Assembly (NCBI GenBank): GCA_947372745.1
Contig: CANBUY010000009.1
Location: forward strand, 1-63,799
Origin: Comamonadaceae bacterium
Lineage (GTDB): Bacteria > Pseudomonadota > Gammaproteobacteria > Burkholderiales > Burkholderiaceae_C
Reading direction: 5' to 3'
Length of the DNA stretch: 63,799 nucleotides
Shown here: positions 43,225-51,022 of the stretch, in pieces
How the letters are laid out: the number at the start of each line of letters is the position of its first letter
How positions within the stretch are numbered: position 1 is the first letter of the stretch
Notes under the pieces: model-generated
Told to the model about the DNA's origin: nothing
Database searches by the model: none
What the model saw: the letters and a program-made list of their open reading frames with translations, nothing else
Program-made: the position numbers and the translations under genes

Positions 43225-44516
43225 GCCGCCTTGTTTTAGGCTGTATTGCCGACGACTTTACCGGCGCCAGCGACTTGGCCAACAACCTGGTGCGCGCTGG
43301 CATGCGCGTGGTGCAAACCATTGGCGTGCCCACCGAGCCTCTGGCGGCTGAGGTGGATGCGGTGGTGGTCGCGCTCAAGTCGCGCACGCTGCCCACGTCT
43401 GAGGCGGTGGCGCAATCGCTGGACGCCTTGCGCTGGCTGAAGGCCCAGGGGGCGCAGCAGATTTACTTCAAATACTGCTCCACCTTTGACAGCACAGCCC
43501 AAGGCAACATCGGCCCGGTGACCGAGGCCTTGATGGACGCGCTCTCGGGCACGCTGGACGCCGACTTCACCATCGCCACCCCGGCGTTTCCAGACAACCA
43601 GCGCACCGTGTTTAAAGGCCACTTGTTTGTGGGTGATGTGTTGTTGAATGAGAGTGGCATGCAAAACCACCCGCTCACCCCCATGACGGATGCCAACCTG
43701 GTGCGCGTGCTGCAAGCCCAGTGCCAGCGAAAAATAGGCCTGATTGACTACAAAGTGGTGGCGCAGGGTGAGGCTGCCATTCGGGCACGCATCGCAGAAC
43801 TACGTGCCCAAGGCGTGGGCATTGCGGTGGTCGATGCTATTTCCAACGACGACTTGCTGCGTTTAGGCCCCGCCTTGAAAGGCATGCCCTTGGTCACGGC
43901 GGGCTCGGGCGTGGCCATTGGGCTGCCAGCCAATTTTGGCTTGGTACCGTCCAGCACAGCCAGCACCTTGCCGCCACCCCACGGCTTTCAGGCGGTGGTC
44001 TCTGGCAGTTGCTCGCTGGCCACCAACCGACAAGTCCGCGCCTTTACGGACGCTGGCCATCCGGCACTGGCGCTTGACCCGCTGGCACTCGCAAACGATC
44101 ACGCGGCAGGACCCACCGCCGTCGCCCAAGCGCTGGCCTGGGCGGCGCCCCACCTCAAAAACAGCCCGGTGCTGATTTATTCATCCGCCGACCCCGAAGC
44201 GGTCAAAGCAGTGCAAGCCCAATTGGGTGTCGAGGCTGCAGGCGCGCTGGTAGAGCACACCTTGGCGGCTATCGCCCGCGGCTTGGTCGCGCTGGGCGTG
44301 CGCCAACTGGTGGTGGCGGGGGGCGAAACCTCGGGCGCTTGTGTGCAGGCATTGGGCATTTCTCAGCTTCAGATTGGCCCGCAGATCGACCCCGGCGTGC
44401 CTTGGTGCCACGCCCAAAGCGCGGCCGCGCCGGGTGAAGGGCTGCACCTCACCCTCAAATCAGGCAACTTTGGTGTGGATACTTTCTTCACCAAAGCCTT
44501 TAAAGTGTGGGCATGA
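43221..44516 (+). CDS. otnK: 3-oxo-tetronate kinase
   Basis: Four-carbon acid sugar kinase (formerly DUF1537), 431 residues, phosphorylating 3-oxo-tetronate at O4. Typical features are IADDFTGASDLANNLVRAGM, the YFKYCSTFDSTAQGNIGP substrate motif, and the C-terminal VVAGGETSGACVQALG nucleotide-binding loop. Overlaps at both ends with its neighbours show strong translational coupling. Confidence 0.93.
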   Translation: MSRLVLGCIADDFTGASDLANNLVRAGMRVVQTIGVPTEPLAAEVDAVVVALKSRTLPTSEAVAQSLDALRWLKAQGAQQIYFKYCSTFDSTAQGNIGPVTEALMDALSGTLDADFTIATPAFPDNQRTVFKGHLFVGDVLLNESGMQNHPLTPMTDANLVRVLQAQCQRKIGLIDYKVVAQGEAAIRARIAELRAQGVGIAVVDAISNDDLLRLGPALKGMPLVTAGSGVAIGLPANFGLVPSSTASTLPPPHGFQAVVSGSCSLATNRQVRAFTDAGHPALALDPLALANDHAAGPTAVAQALAWAAPHLKNSPVLIYSSADPEAVKAVQAQLGVEAAGALVEHTLAAIARGLVALGVRQLVVAGGETSGACVQALGISQLQIGPQIDPGVPWCHAQSAAAPGEGLHLTLKSGNFGVDTFFTKAFKVWA

Positions 44517-45205
44517 ACGAGACCCAAGCCCGAGATGAAATATGCCGCGTCGGGCGCAGCCTGTTTGAGCGCGGCTACGTGCATGCCACGGCCGGCAACA
44601 TCAGCGTGCGCTTGGGTGACGCCGAGGGTGGTGGCTACCTGATCACCCCCACGGATGCGTGTCTGGGCTTTCTCGACCCCGCCCGGCTCGCCCGACTAGA
44701 CGCCAAGGCACATCAAATCAGCGGTGATGTTGCTAGTAAAACAATAGCGCTTCACGCACGCATCTATGAGGCTACAGCTCAATTTGCCAAAAAAACAAGC
44801 TGCATCATCCACACCCACAGCACGCACTGCGTGGCGCTCACACTCAAGCCCTTGGTGGCCGAAAATAAGCACTGGCCTGAACTCTTGCCAGCGCTTACGC
44901 CTTACTTTGTGATGAAGGTCGGCCATGTGCCGGTGATGGCTTACCACCGCCCCGGCGCTTTGGCTGCCGCTGACGAGGTGGCTCAAGCGATTGCGCACTA
45001 CGGCGCAGCGGGTACGCCCCTGCGCGCGGTCATGCTGGCGCGACTCGGCCCCAATGTGTGGCACGACACACCCGCAGCGGCCATGGCCACGCTGGAAGAG
45101 CTGGAAGAAACCGCCAAGCTCATGCACCTGAGCGCTGAAGTGCCCCAACCCCTCACTGAACCCCACATCGAAGAACTGCGCCAAACCTTTGGCGCACGCT
45201 GGTAA
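44513..45205 (+). CDS. otnC: 3-oxo-tetronate 4-phosphate decarboxylase
   Basis: Class II aldolase-family enzyme of 230 residues that decarboxylates 3-oxo-tetronate 4-phosphate to dihydroxyacetone phosphate. The metal motif is visible at HTHSTH (His100, His102), with GNISVRLGD near the N-terminus and Glu-rich C-terminal helices. ATG 44513 overlaps the otnK stop. Bases about 44720-44790 encode an unusual loop from a GCTAGTAAAACAATAGCGCTT stretch that resembles a genus-level repeat, apparently inserted in frame between otherwise conserved blocks. Confidence 0.92.
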   Translation: MNETQARDEICRVGRSLFERGYVHATAGNISVRLGDAEGGGYLITPTDACLGFLDPARLARLDAKAHQISGDVASKTIALHARIYEATAQFAKKTSCIIHTHSTHCVALTLKPLVAENKHWPELLPALTPYFVMKVGHVPVMAYHRPGALAAADEVAQAIAHYGAAGTPLRAVMLARLGPNVWHDTPAAAMATLEELEETAKLMHLSAEVPQPLTEPHIEELRQTFGARW

Positions 45206-45211
45206 AAAACT

Positions 45212-46009
45212 ATGCCTAAATTTGCTGCCAACTTGTCCATGCTCTATCCCGAGCTTGATTTTCTGGACCGCTTTCAAGCTGCCGCGCAAGACGGTTTCAA
45301 AGGCGTTGAATACCTCTTCCCCTACGCCTTCAAGGCGGCTGATATTGCCCAGCGCCTGACCGACAACGGCTTGCAGCAAGTGCTGTTCAATGCCCCACCG
45401 GGCGACTGGGACGCGGGTGAACGTGGCTTGGCTTGCCTGAGTGGGCGCGAGGCCGAGTTTAAAAACGGCTTTGCGCAGGCGCTGGACTATGCAGCCGCCC
45501 TGAACTGCCCACGCGTTCACGTCATGGCGGGTCTGCTGCCCGTGGGCACCGAGCGCGAGGCGCTGCACGGCACCTACATCAGCAACCTGCAATGGGCCGC
45601 CGCCGAGGCCGCCAAACATGGCCTTGATGTGCTGATCGAACCCATCAACACCCGAGACATTCCCCGCTTTTATTTGAACCGCCAGGACCACGCCCATGAA
45701 GTCGTTGCAGCCGTGGGCGCGCCCAATTTGAAAGTGCAAATGGACCTGTACCACTGCCAGATTGTGGAAGGCGATGTGGCCATGAAGCTGCGCAAATACC
45801 TGCCCACCGGCAGCGTGGGGCACCTGCAAATTGCGGGCGTGCCTCAGCGCCATGAGCCTGATCTGGGTGAGTTGAACTACCCTTATCTTTTCTCGGTCAT
45901 CGATGAGCTGGGTTTCGATGGCTGGGTGGGCTGCGAATACCGCCCTGCCCTGGGCATGCAGCACGGCGGCACCTCGGCCGGATTGGGCTGGCTCAAGCCC
46001 TGGCTTTAA
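45212..46009 (+). CDS. otnI: 2-oxo-tetronate isomerase (hydroxypyruvate isomerase family)
   Basis: TIM-barrel sugar isomerase of 265 residues, converting 2-oxo-tetronate to 3-oxo-tetronate between the LtnD and OtnK steps. Motifs: [44 protein letters not shown] (metal Glu), [16 protein letters not shown] and the C-terminal GWVGCEYRP. It lies 6 bases after otnC and closes the four-gene pathway from threonate or erythronate to DHAP. Confidence 0.92.
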   Translation: MPKFAANLSMLYPELDFLDRFQAAAQDGFKGVEYLFPYAFKAADIAQRLTDNGLQQVLFNAPPGDWDAGERGLACLSGREAEFKNGFAQALDYAAALNCPRVHVMAGLLPVGTEREALHGTYISNLQWAAAEAAKHGLDVLIEPINTRDIPRFYLNRQDHAHEVVAAVGAPNLKVQMDLYHCQIVEGDVAMKLRKYLPTGSVGHLQIAGVPQRHEPDLGELNYPYLFSVIDELGFDGWVGCEYRPALGMQHGGTSAGLGWLKPWL

Positions 46010-46063
46010 AGTGCATGGCATGATGGTGGGCTGAATTAACTGCCCCCTTTTGAGGAGACTTGC

Positions 46064-47560
46064 ATGAATGCCCGAGACCCCAATGCCGCCTTGAACGCCC
46101 CACAAGCCCTGGAGGAAGTCAGCCGTGCTTGGGACGACGACATCGTCCATCGGCTAGAAGACTACATTCGCATCCCAGCCAAATCCCCCGCTTTTGATGC
46201 CGACTGGGCCAAAAACGGCTTCATCGACACGGCGCTGTGGGACGCCGCCACCTGGGTGCAGTCGCAAAAGGTTGAAGGCCTCACGCTGGAGATCATCCGG
46301 CTGGAAGGGCGCACGCCGGTGCTGTTTTTTGAGATTGAAGCGTCCTGTGGTGAAGGTGATACTGGCACAGGCCACGCCGCTGAATCTGCCAAGCAAACCG
46401 TGCTGATGTACGGCCACCTGGACAAGCAACCCGAATTCACCGGCTGGCGCAGCGACCTCGGGCCCTGGACACCCAAGTATGAAGACGGCAAGCTTTATGG
46501 CCGGGGCGGCGCCGATGACGGCTACGCCGTCTACGCCAGCATTGCCGCTGTGGCCGCGCTCAAAAGCCAAAAAAAGGCCCACCCCCGCATCGTCGGCCTG
46601 ATTGAGACTTGCGAAGAAAGCGGCTCTTATGACCTGATGCCTTACATCGACGCCCTGGGCAGCCGCTTGGGCGACGTGGCGTTGGTCATTTGCCTCGACT
46701 CGGGAGCGGGCAACTACGACCAGCTGTGGTTGACCAACAGCTTGCGCGGCATGGCCGGGGGCGTCCTGAAGGTAGAAATATTGACCGAAGGCGTGCACTC
46801 CGGCGACGCCAGCGGCTTGGTGCCGTCCAGTTTTCGCATCATGCGCCAAGTGCTCGACCGACTGGAAGACAGCGCCACCGGGCGCTTGCTGCCCGCCTCA
46901 TTCCATTGCGAAGTGCCGCCCGACCGGCTGGCTCAGGCGCAAGCCACCGCCGCCATTTTGGGCGATGAGTTGTACAAACGCTTTCCGTGGGCGCACTACG
47001 ACTGCGGGGGCGCCAGCCAGTTTGCCCTGCCCACCACCACCGACCCGCTGCAAGCGTTACTCAACCGCACTTGGAAACCGACCTTGAGCGTCACCGGCGC
47101 CGAGGGGTTTCCGGACTTTAAAAATGCGGGCAATGTGCTGCGCCCCTACACCGCCTTCAAACTCAGCCTGCGCTTGCCGCCTTTGGTGGAGGCAGGCGCG
47201 GCCGTGGCCGAACTCAAACAACTGCTTGAAGACAATGCGCCCTACCAAGCCCGTGTCACCTTTGAAGGTGGCGGTGGCGCCACCGGTTGGAACGCCCCCA
47301 GCACGGCGCCGTGGTTTGAGCAAGCGCTGCACCAAGCGTCCAACGATTACTTTGGCGCGCCCTGCGGCTACATCGGCCAGGGCGGCACCATTCCACTCAT
47401 GAACATGCTGTCCAAAGGTTTCCCCAAAGCGCAAATGATGGTCTGCGGCGTGCTCGGCCCCAAGAGCAACGCCCACGGCCCCAATGAGTTTTTGCATGTG
47501 CCTTATGCCAAGAAATTAACGGCTGTTGTGGCGCAAGTCATTGCCCAAATGTCCGCATGA
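46064..47560 (+). CDS. M20-family metallopeptidase
   Basis: Zinc-dependent aminoacylase/carboxypeptidase-like enzyme of 498 residues. Metal motifs are GHLDKQPEF (His118, Asp120), GRGGADDGYA, and ETCEESGS (Glu184/Glu185), with a dimerisation insert in the middle. The long form and HLDKQPE signature resemble carnosinase/CNDP-type dipeptidases. GAGGAG stands a few bases before the ATG. It may follow the tetronate operon on the same transcript but has no evident role in it. Confidence 0.9.
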   Translation: MNARDPNAALNAPQALEEVSRAWDDDIVHRLEDYIRIPAKSPAFDADWAKNGFIDTALWDAATWVQSQKVEGLTLEIIRLEGRTPVLFFEIEASCGEGDTGTGHAAESAKQTVLMYGHLDKQPEFTGWRSDLGPWTPKYEDGKLYGRGGADDGYAVYASIAAVAALKSQKKAHPRIVGLIETCEESGSYDLMPYIDALGSRLGDVALVICLDSGAGNYDQLWLTNSLRGMAGGVLKVEILTEGVHSGDASGLVPSSFRIMRQVLDRLEDSATGRLLPASFHCEVPPDRLAQAQATAAILGDELYKRFPWAHYDCGGASQFALPTTTDPLQALLNRTWKPTLSVTGAEGFPDFKNAGNVLRPYTAFKLSLRLPPLVEAGAAVAELKQLLEDNAPYQARVTFEGGGGATGWNAPSTAPWFEQALHQASNDYFGAPCGYIGQGGTIPLMNMLSKGFPKAQMMVCGVLGPKSNAHGPNEFLHVPYAKKLTAVVAQVIAQMSA

Positions 47561-48399
47561 ACACCCCGCAGTCGCTCACCTCACACATCGCCCTTCAGGG
47601 CAACCCCACCGCAGTGCGAGATTGGCCGCTGGCCCCCGATGTACCGCTGCGGGGCGTCGTGCTGCTGGTGCATGGCTTGGGCGAACACATAGGGCGCTAC
47701 GAAGGTCTGGCGCAGCACTTGGTTGAGTGGGGCTTTGCCGTGCGTGGTTACGACCAGTTTGGCCACGGCAACTCTGGTGGGGTGCGCGGTTGCCTGCCCA
47801 GTGATGACCGCTTGCTGGACGACCTGGCTGCGATGGTTGACGACACCCGCGCCCGCATGGTCGAGGGCACCCCGCTCATCTTGCTGGGTCACAGCTTGGG
47901 CGGCTTGGTGGCTGCTCGCTTTGTGGGCTTGGGCCTGCGCCCGGCGGAGGCACTGGTGCTGTCGTCACCCGCTTTGGACCCGGGGCTCAACCTCATTCAA
48001 AAACTGCTGCTGGCCGTGCTGCCCAAGATCGCGCCTAATTTGTGTGTGGGCAATGGACTTGACCCTGCCATGCTCTCGCATGACCCCGCCGTGGTGGCAG
48101 CTTACAAAGCCGACCCGCTGGTGCACGACCGCGTCTCAGGCCGGCTCGCCCGCTTTATTGCCGACAACGGCCCAGCCGTCATAGCCCAAGCGCCCGACTG
48201 GACAACGCCCACGCTGCTGCTATACGCCGGCGCCGACAAACTGGTGAACCCGGCAGGCAGCCGCGCATTTGCAGCGGCTGCACCCAAAACCGCGGTGAGC
48301 GCCCATGGCTTTGATGCCCTTTATCACGAGATTTTCAACGAGCGCAAGTCAGCGCCCGTGTTTGCCGAGCTGAAGAAGTGGCTTGAATTTAGGTTTTAA
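47557..48399 (+). CDS. Alpha/beta hydrolase, monoacylglycerol lipase/lysophospholipase type
   Basis: Serine hydrolase of 280 residues. LLVHGLGEHIGRYEGLAQHL and the nucleophile elbow GHSLGG with Ser113 are typical of the monoacylglycerol lipase/PldB group; the catalytic Asp (YAGADKLVNP) and His (ALYHEIFNE) are also seen. The ATG overlaps the M20 gene stop by 4 bases, so the two are coupled. No signal peptide is visible. Confidence 0.9.
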   Translation: MNTPQSLTSHIALQGNPTAVRDWPLAPDVPLRGVVLLVHGLGEHIGRYEGLAQHLVEWGFAVRGYDQFGHGNSGGVRGCLPSDDRLLDDLAAMVDDTRARMVEGTPLILLGHSLGGLVAARFVGLGLRPAEALVLSSPALDPGLNLIQKLLLAVLPKIAPNLCVGNGLDPAMLSHDPAVVAAYKADPLVHDRVSGRLARFIADNGPAVIAQAPDWTTPTLLLYAGADKLVNPAGSRAFAAAAPKTAVSAHGFDALYHEIFNERKSAPVFAELKKWLEFRF

Positions 48400-48487
48400 A
48401 GGCGAGTTCTTTTAGCTTACTGATGTCCGCACGAACGCGCGCGTCGTTTGGCTCGTGCAAATGTGTTCGTGTTGTAGCTACTCGACA

Positions 48488-49108
48488 TTACTGGAGCTGA
48501 AAATTAAAGTCCTGAATAGCGACAACTTCAGCGTGTCCACTCTTGCACTTGTACTGCAACATGGCATTTCGAACGGCGGCGTGAAAGATGCGCGGTCCAG
48601 ACAGAATGACCACGGAGCTCACAATCCCGTCCTGAATAGTTGCTTGCGCTTTGATGGCGCCTTGCGTGCCATCCAGAATCGCTTTTCGCGGCATCTCTGG
48701 CGGCACTTGCGTCGGGCAAACGGTCGCTATATCGGTGCGCGCAGCTAATACGACGGGTGGAGCTGGCGGGGGCGTCGGCGCTAGGGGTGCAACCACAACA
48801 GGCGGTGTAGGCATCGATACGATCTGGGCGATCGCTGTGGCGGGCGTTGGCACTTCAGACTGCGGCATAAAAGGGGGCGGAGGCGCTTTAAGTTTTGAGG
48901 CCAACGGTTTGCTTGCCTTAGGTGGTGGTGGTGCGATTGACACCTCTTGAATCAAAACCGCTTCCAAGGGCTTCATCAAAAGCGTCAAGCCCTTGCTGGC
49001 TGTTCCGGATATCAACGCCCAACCCAAAAAAAGATGAAGTATGACCACAATGGCGACGCCCCGGTAAGGATGTGGCGATGTCTGAAGTGTGTAGTTGTTC
49101 TGAGTCAT
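48488..49108 (-). CDS. tonB: Energy transducer TonB
   Basis: Inner-membrane-anchored protein that powers outer-membrane receptors. The 206 residues have an N-terminal membrane helix (about 17-35), a Pro-rich periplasmic stretch (about 57-125, e.g. SIAPPPPKASKP, PTPPPAPPVV) and a C-terminal TonB fold (ILDGTQGAIKAQATIQDGIVSSV). It is the last gene of a minus-strand exbB-exbD-exbD-tonB set and 12 bases after exbD. Confidence 0.92.
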   Translation of the reverse strand: MTQNNYTLQTSPHPYRGVAIVVILHLFLGWALISGTASKGLTLLMKPLEAVLIQEVSIAPPPPKASKPLASKLKAPPPPFMPQSEVPTPATAIAQIVSMPTPPVVVAPLAPTPPPAPPVVLAARTDIATVCPTQVPPEMPRKAILDGTQGAIKAQATIQDGIVSSVVILSGPRIFHAAVRNAMLQYKCKSGHAEVVAIQDFNFQLQ

Positions 49109-49120
49109 GGCAATTGAGTG

Positions 49121-49543
49121 TCAAAACTGTTCACTACCGACCACCGCCATGCGCGTCAGGCCGTTGCGACGCGAGGCTGCCAGCACATTAGCAAAAACAG
49201 CGTATTGGGCATTTTTATCGGGCCGTACATGCACCTCGGGTTGCACAGGTTGATGTGCCGCCTGCGACATGTTGGCCTCGAGCTGAGTGATCGACACGGG
49301 TAGTCCTTGCCAATACACCTCGCTTAGAGGATTAATGTCGATTTGAATCTTGTCAGGTACCACCGCGCTCACAGGAGGACGTCCCACCGGCAAGTCCAGA
49401 TTGACGGCGTGCAACTGAACCGGAATGGTAATGATGAGCATCACCAGTAAAACCAGCATCACGTCAATCAGGGGTGTGGTGTTGATGTCCATCATCACCT
49501 CGGGTTCATCCACGCTAAGGTCAGCGCTGCTGCTCATGGCCAT
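49121..49543 (-). CDS. exbD: Biopolymer transport protein ExbD (second copy)
   Basis: Proton-driven TonB partner, 140 residues with one N-terminal membrane helix containing the key Asp (NTTPLIDVMLVLLVMLIITIP) and a periplasmic domain. It is one of two adjacent exbD genes; both keep the membrane Asp, so both should be functional. Met3 is an alternative start. Confidence 0.93.
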   Translation of the reverse strand: MAMSSSADLSVDEPEVMMDINTTPLIDVMLVLLVMLIITIPVQLHAVNLDLPVGRPPVSAVVPDKIQIDINPLSEVYWQGLPVSITQLEANMSQAAHQPVQPEVHVRPDKNAQYAVFANVLAASRRNGLTRMAVVGSEQF

Positions 49544-49576
49544 AATAAATAATCCTCTACGCGACTGGCGCGTGAC

Positions 49577-50005
49577 TCAACCGCCGGGGGCCGGGGGTTC
49601 GGTAATAAATGACACCTTGGCAATGCCGGCACGCTGGCAGGCCGCCATGATCTGACCAACGCTTTCATAACGAGCGGCCATATCGCCGTTTATTTGCACT
49701 TCAGGTTGCGGGCGCATGACCGAAACAATCTTAAGTTTCTCAACCAACGCCTGCGCATTGGCAAGCGGCGTCGCGTGCCAAAAAATGTGCCCGGCTTTGT
49801 CTACCGAGATGATGACGTTGTCAGGTTTTGCCACACGCTCTTCGACCCGCTGCTTGGGCAAACTTACGGGGATGGACGTAGTGGCAACCGGAATCGTGAT
49901 CAGGAAGATGATGAGCAAAACCAGCATCACATCCACCAGGGGCGTGGTGTTGATCTGGCTCATGATGGCGTCATCGCCTTCGCCTGATCCAAGGCTTATG
50001 GACAT
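49577..50005 (-). CDS. exbD: Biopolymer transport protein ExbD (first copy)
   Basis: ExbD homologue of 142 residues with the membrane helix INTTPLVDVMLVLLIIFLITIP and a periplasmic domain. It is clearly different in sequence from its neighbour at 49121, so the pair is an old duplication rather than a recent one. It lies between exbB and the second exbD on the same strand. Confidence 0.93.
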   Translation of the reverse strand: MSISLGSGEGDDAIMSQINTTPLVDVMLVLLIIFLITIPVATTSIPVSLPKQRVEERVAKPDNVIISVDKAGHIFWHATPLANAQALVEKLKIVSVMRPQPEVQINGDMAARYESVGQIMAACQRAGIAKVSFITEPPAPGG

Positions 50006-50038
50006 AATTTATTCCGTGCAGGTCAGGGCTAGAAAATA

Positions 50039-50788
50039 TCAGGCTTTGTTGGCCGTGGCCAACAGCACGGCATGCAAATCGTTACCGAAAGCATGAACCA
50101 CTTCCATCGTCAATTTATTGCGTCGCACCAGCCAGTTGTATCCGAGCACCGCAGGTACTGCGACGGCCAAACCGATGGCCGTCATGATCAAGGCTTCACC
50201 TACCGGGCCGGCCACTTTATCAATGCTTGCCTGGCCCGACATACCAATTTTGACCAGCGCATGGTAAATACCCCAGACGGTGCCAAACAAGCCGACAAAC
50301 GGCGCCGTTGAACCGACCGTAGCAAGCAAAGCCAAACCATCCTGCATGCGACTCTGGACATTGGCCATAGCGCGCTGGATGCTCATCGTGACCCAGGTAT
50401 TGAAATCAATAGCGCCAAGCAAGCCATCATGTTTGCTAGCGCCTTCAAGACCCTTCTCTGCAATAAAACGATAGGGACTCTGCGGGTCGAGCAGATCAGC
50501 GCTGGCGCGAATCGAGCCACCAGACCAAAAGTTGTCTTGTACGGCTTGGGTCTGCTTGCTGGCGCGACCCTGAGCCAAAAATTTGGTCACGATCATGTAC
50601 CAGCTCGCCATGCTCATAGCCACCAAAATCAACAAGGTACTTTTAGCAATGAAGTCGCCCTCTGACCACAAAGCCTGCAAACCGTATGGGTTAACTGCGT
50701 CGTCAGAAGCATGCGCAGCGACACTAAAAAATACCAAACCAAAAATACAAATGAGGGAAGACCGAGTTCGAGAAAAATAAGAACGCAC
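50039..50788 (-). CDS. exbB: Biopolymer transport protein ExbB (MotA/TolQ/ExbB channel)
   Basis: Channel component of the TonB motor with three membrane helices. GTG 50788 is preferred because AAAGGA lies 6 bases upstream and the product then begins with a signal-like segment (SSLICIFGLVFFSVAAHA); an ATG at 50836 adds 16 residues and has no ribosome site. Family motifs: IVTKFLAQGRASKQ, GLLATVGSTAPFVGLFGTVWGI and MTAIGLAVAVPAVLGYN. First gene of the TonB set, divergent from the receptor gene. Confidence 0.92.
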   Translation of the reverse strand: MRSYFSRTRSSLICIFGLVFFSVAAHASDDAVNPYGLQALWSEGDFIAKSTLLILVAMSMASWYMIVTKFLAQGRASKQTQAVQDNFWSGGSIRASADLLDPQSPYRFIAEKGLEGASKHDGLLGAIDFNTWVTMSIQRAMANVQSRMQDGLALLATVGSTAPFVGLFGTVWGIYHALVKIGMSGQASIDKVAGPVGEALIMTAIGLAVAVPAVLGYNWLVRRNKLTMEVVHAFGNDLHAVLLATANKA

Positions 50789-50936
50789 CACAAATCCTTT
50801 TAGTGAAATACGGCAGGTCTGCCGATTCAATTTCATCGCATCACTGTATTAACTTAATGTGACATTCATATGAAATATTGATCTGCATCTTGTTGGAATT
50901 TAGCAACCCAATGTAAAGCTTCAGTAAACAAATTTG

Positions 50937-50954
50937 ATGTCACAGAACAGACAT
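50937..50954. promoter_or_regulatory. Inverted repeat in the exbB/receptor divergent promoter region
   Basis: ATGTC-N8-GACAT, 68 bases before the receptor start. On the other side, near 50852-50875 on the minus strand, TTTCAT and TGTCAC stand 11 bases apart, like a weak Pho box. No Fur-type GATAATGATAATC box was seen. Confidence 0.4.
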
Positions 50955-51022
50955 GGCTTTTCTCGATGATCGCGGCGTTGCAGCATTAGTTGCAAACAAT
51001 TTTGAAACTTTAAATTCTTACT

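Noticed and set aside
44696-46150. Minus-strand frame of 484 codons across otnC and otnI
   Set aside because: Antisense to two well-supported tetronate genes; composition is that of a shadow frame.
50841-51022. Fur box in the receptor promoter region
   Set aside because: No stretch close to GATAATGATAATCATTATC was found; iron control is not supported by the sequence.
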